Shown in pieces: positions 12,571 through 12,883 of a DNA stretch of 12,883 bases (positions are counted from its first letter, which is position 1; the number at the start of each line of letters is the position of its first letter). A program made the position numbers and the translations under genes. The notes below the pieces were generated by a model, which had not been told where the DNA came from, did not search any database, and was given only the letters and a program-made list of their open reading frames with translations. Source of the DNA: JANMDU01 sp031388245 (GTDB lineage: Bacteria; Pseudomonadota; Gammaproteobacteria; Burkholderiales; Burkholderiaceae_C); assembly GCA_031388245.1 (NCBI GenBank), contig JANNED010000092.1, positions 1-12,883 on the forward strand, read 5' to 3'.

Positions 12571-12883
12571 ATGAACCACGGCGTTGAATTCAAAAATATC
12601 ACCAAGCGATATGGCTCTGATGCCTCGGCTCCCTTGGCTGTTAAAGGCATCACCTTCGAGATCAAAAAAGGCTCGCTCACCACGATCCTCGGGCCTTCGG
12701 GCTGCGGAAAGACCACCACTCTGCGCATGATTGCAGGCTTGGAATCCCCCACCAGCGGCCAAATCATCATGGATGGGCAAGACGTGACCACGCTGGGCCC
12801 CGCGCAGCGCAATGTCAGCATGATGTTCCAAAGCTATGCGCTGTTTCCGCACATGGATGTGATTGAAAACGTGGGCTACGGTT
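12571..12883 (+). CDS. ABC transporter ATP-binding protein, partial (cut by window end)
   Basis: The first 104 codons are open to the end of the window. They encode the front of an ABC ATPase: an A-loop aromatic in ITKRYG (10-15), Walker A GPSGCGKTT (41-49), and the Q-loop VSMMFQSYALFPHMDVIENV (82-101) with Gln87. The LFPHM.V.ENV run is typical of the iron/spermidine/sugar importer ATPases (FbpC/PotA/AfuC/UgpC groups). The signature motif and Walker B lie beyond the window. It would power the permease encoded just upstream; the 27-bp gap and shared strand indicate one operon. Whether it has a C-terminal TOBE regulatory domain cannot be seen here. Confidence 0.92.
   Translation, partial: MNHGVEFKNITKRYGSDASAPLAVKGITFEIKKGSLTTILGPSGCGKTTTLRMIAGLESPTSGQIIMDGQDVTTLGPAQRNVSMMFQSYALFPHMDVIENVGYG

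Overview
The window looks like a chromosomal segment of a betaproteobacterium of the order Burkholderiales, probably Comamonadaceae-like. The basis is protein character, moderate-to-high GC coding sequence, and the rpe-gph-trpE arrangement typical of that group. No rRNA, tRNA, CRISPR array or complete mobile element was seen.

Left part (1-4021): a tryptophan/pentose-phosphate block on the minus strand. It runs rpe, gph, then trpE, with a plus-strand gene for an exported chalcone-isomerase-like protein inserted between gph and trpE and closed by a strong terminator. A 35-codon tryptophan leader peptide with Trp codons 23, 27 and 29 lies upstream of trpE (minus, 1722-1829). A sigma70-like promoter is placed so that transcription would start at or next to its AUG. 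Immediately downstream of trpE, at the window edge, the first 28 codons of a GxxExxY-type protein begin on the minus strand.

Middle part (4022-6660): a plus-strand AAA_14/DUF4143 ATPase stands alone behind a very AT-rich regulatory segment with nested inverted repeats. It is convergent with a PLP-dependent enzyme of the cysteine synthase family. A palindromic repeat of the widespread CTGAGCTTGTCGAAG type lies upstream of that enzyme.

Right part (6660-12883): zwf (glucose-6-phosphate dehydrogenase) and a HexR-type RpiR/SIS regulator form a minus-strand pair joined by an ATGA overlap. Divergent from them is a plus-strand ABC transporter operon: periplasmic binding protein, fused double permease and ATPase (cut by the window end). 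By family name this would be called an iron(III) transporter. The binding protein instead shows a His-Asp pair and a Glu 24 residues further on, which resembles the sugar-phosphate binder AfuA as I remember it. The partner genes are hexose-phosphate catabolism and its regulator. I therefore propose a hexose-phosphate uptake and oxidation module, with a 198-bp shared control region containing HexR-like half-consensus sites and several dyads.

The most interesting items are this transporter/zwf/hexR module with its shared control region, the apparently leaderless trp leader peptide, and the nested-dyad control region of the DUF4143 ATPase.
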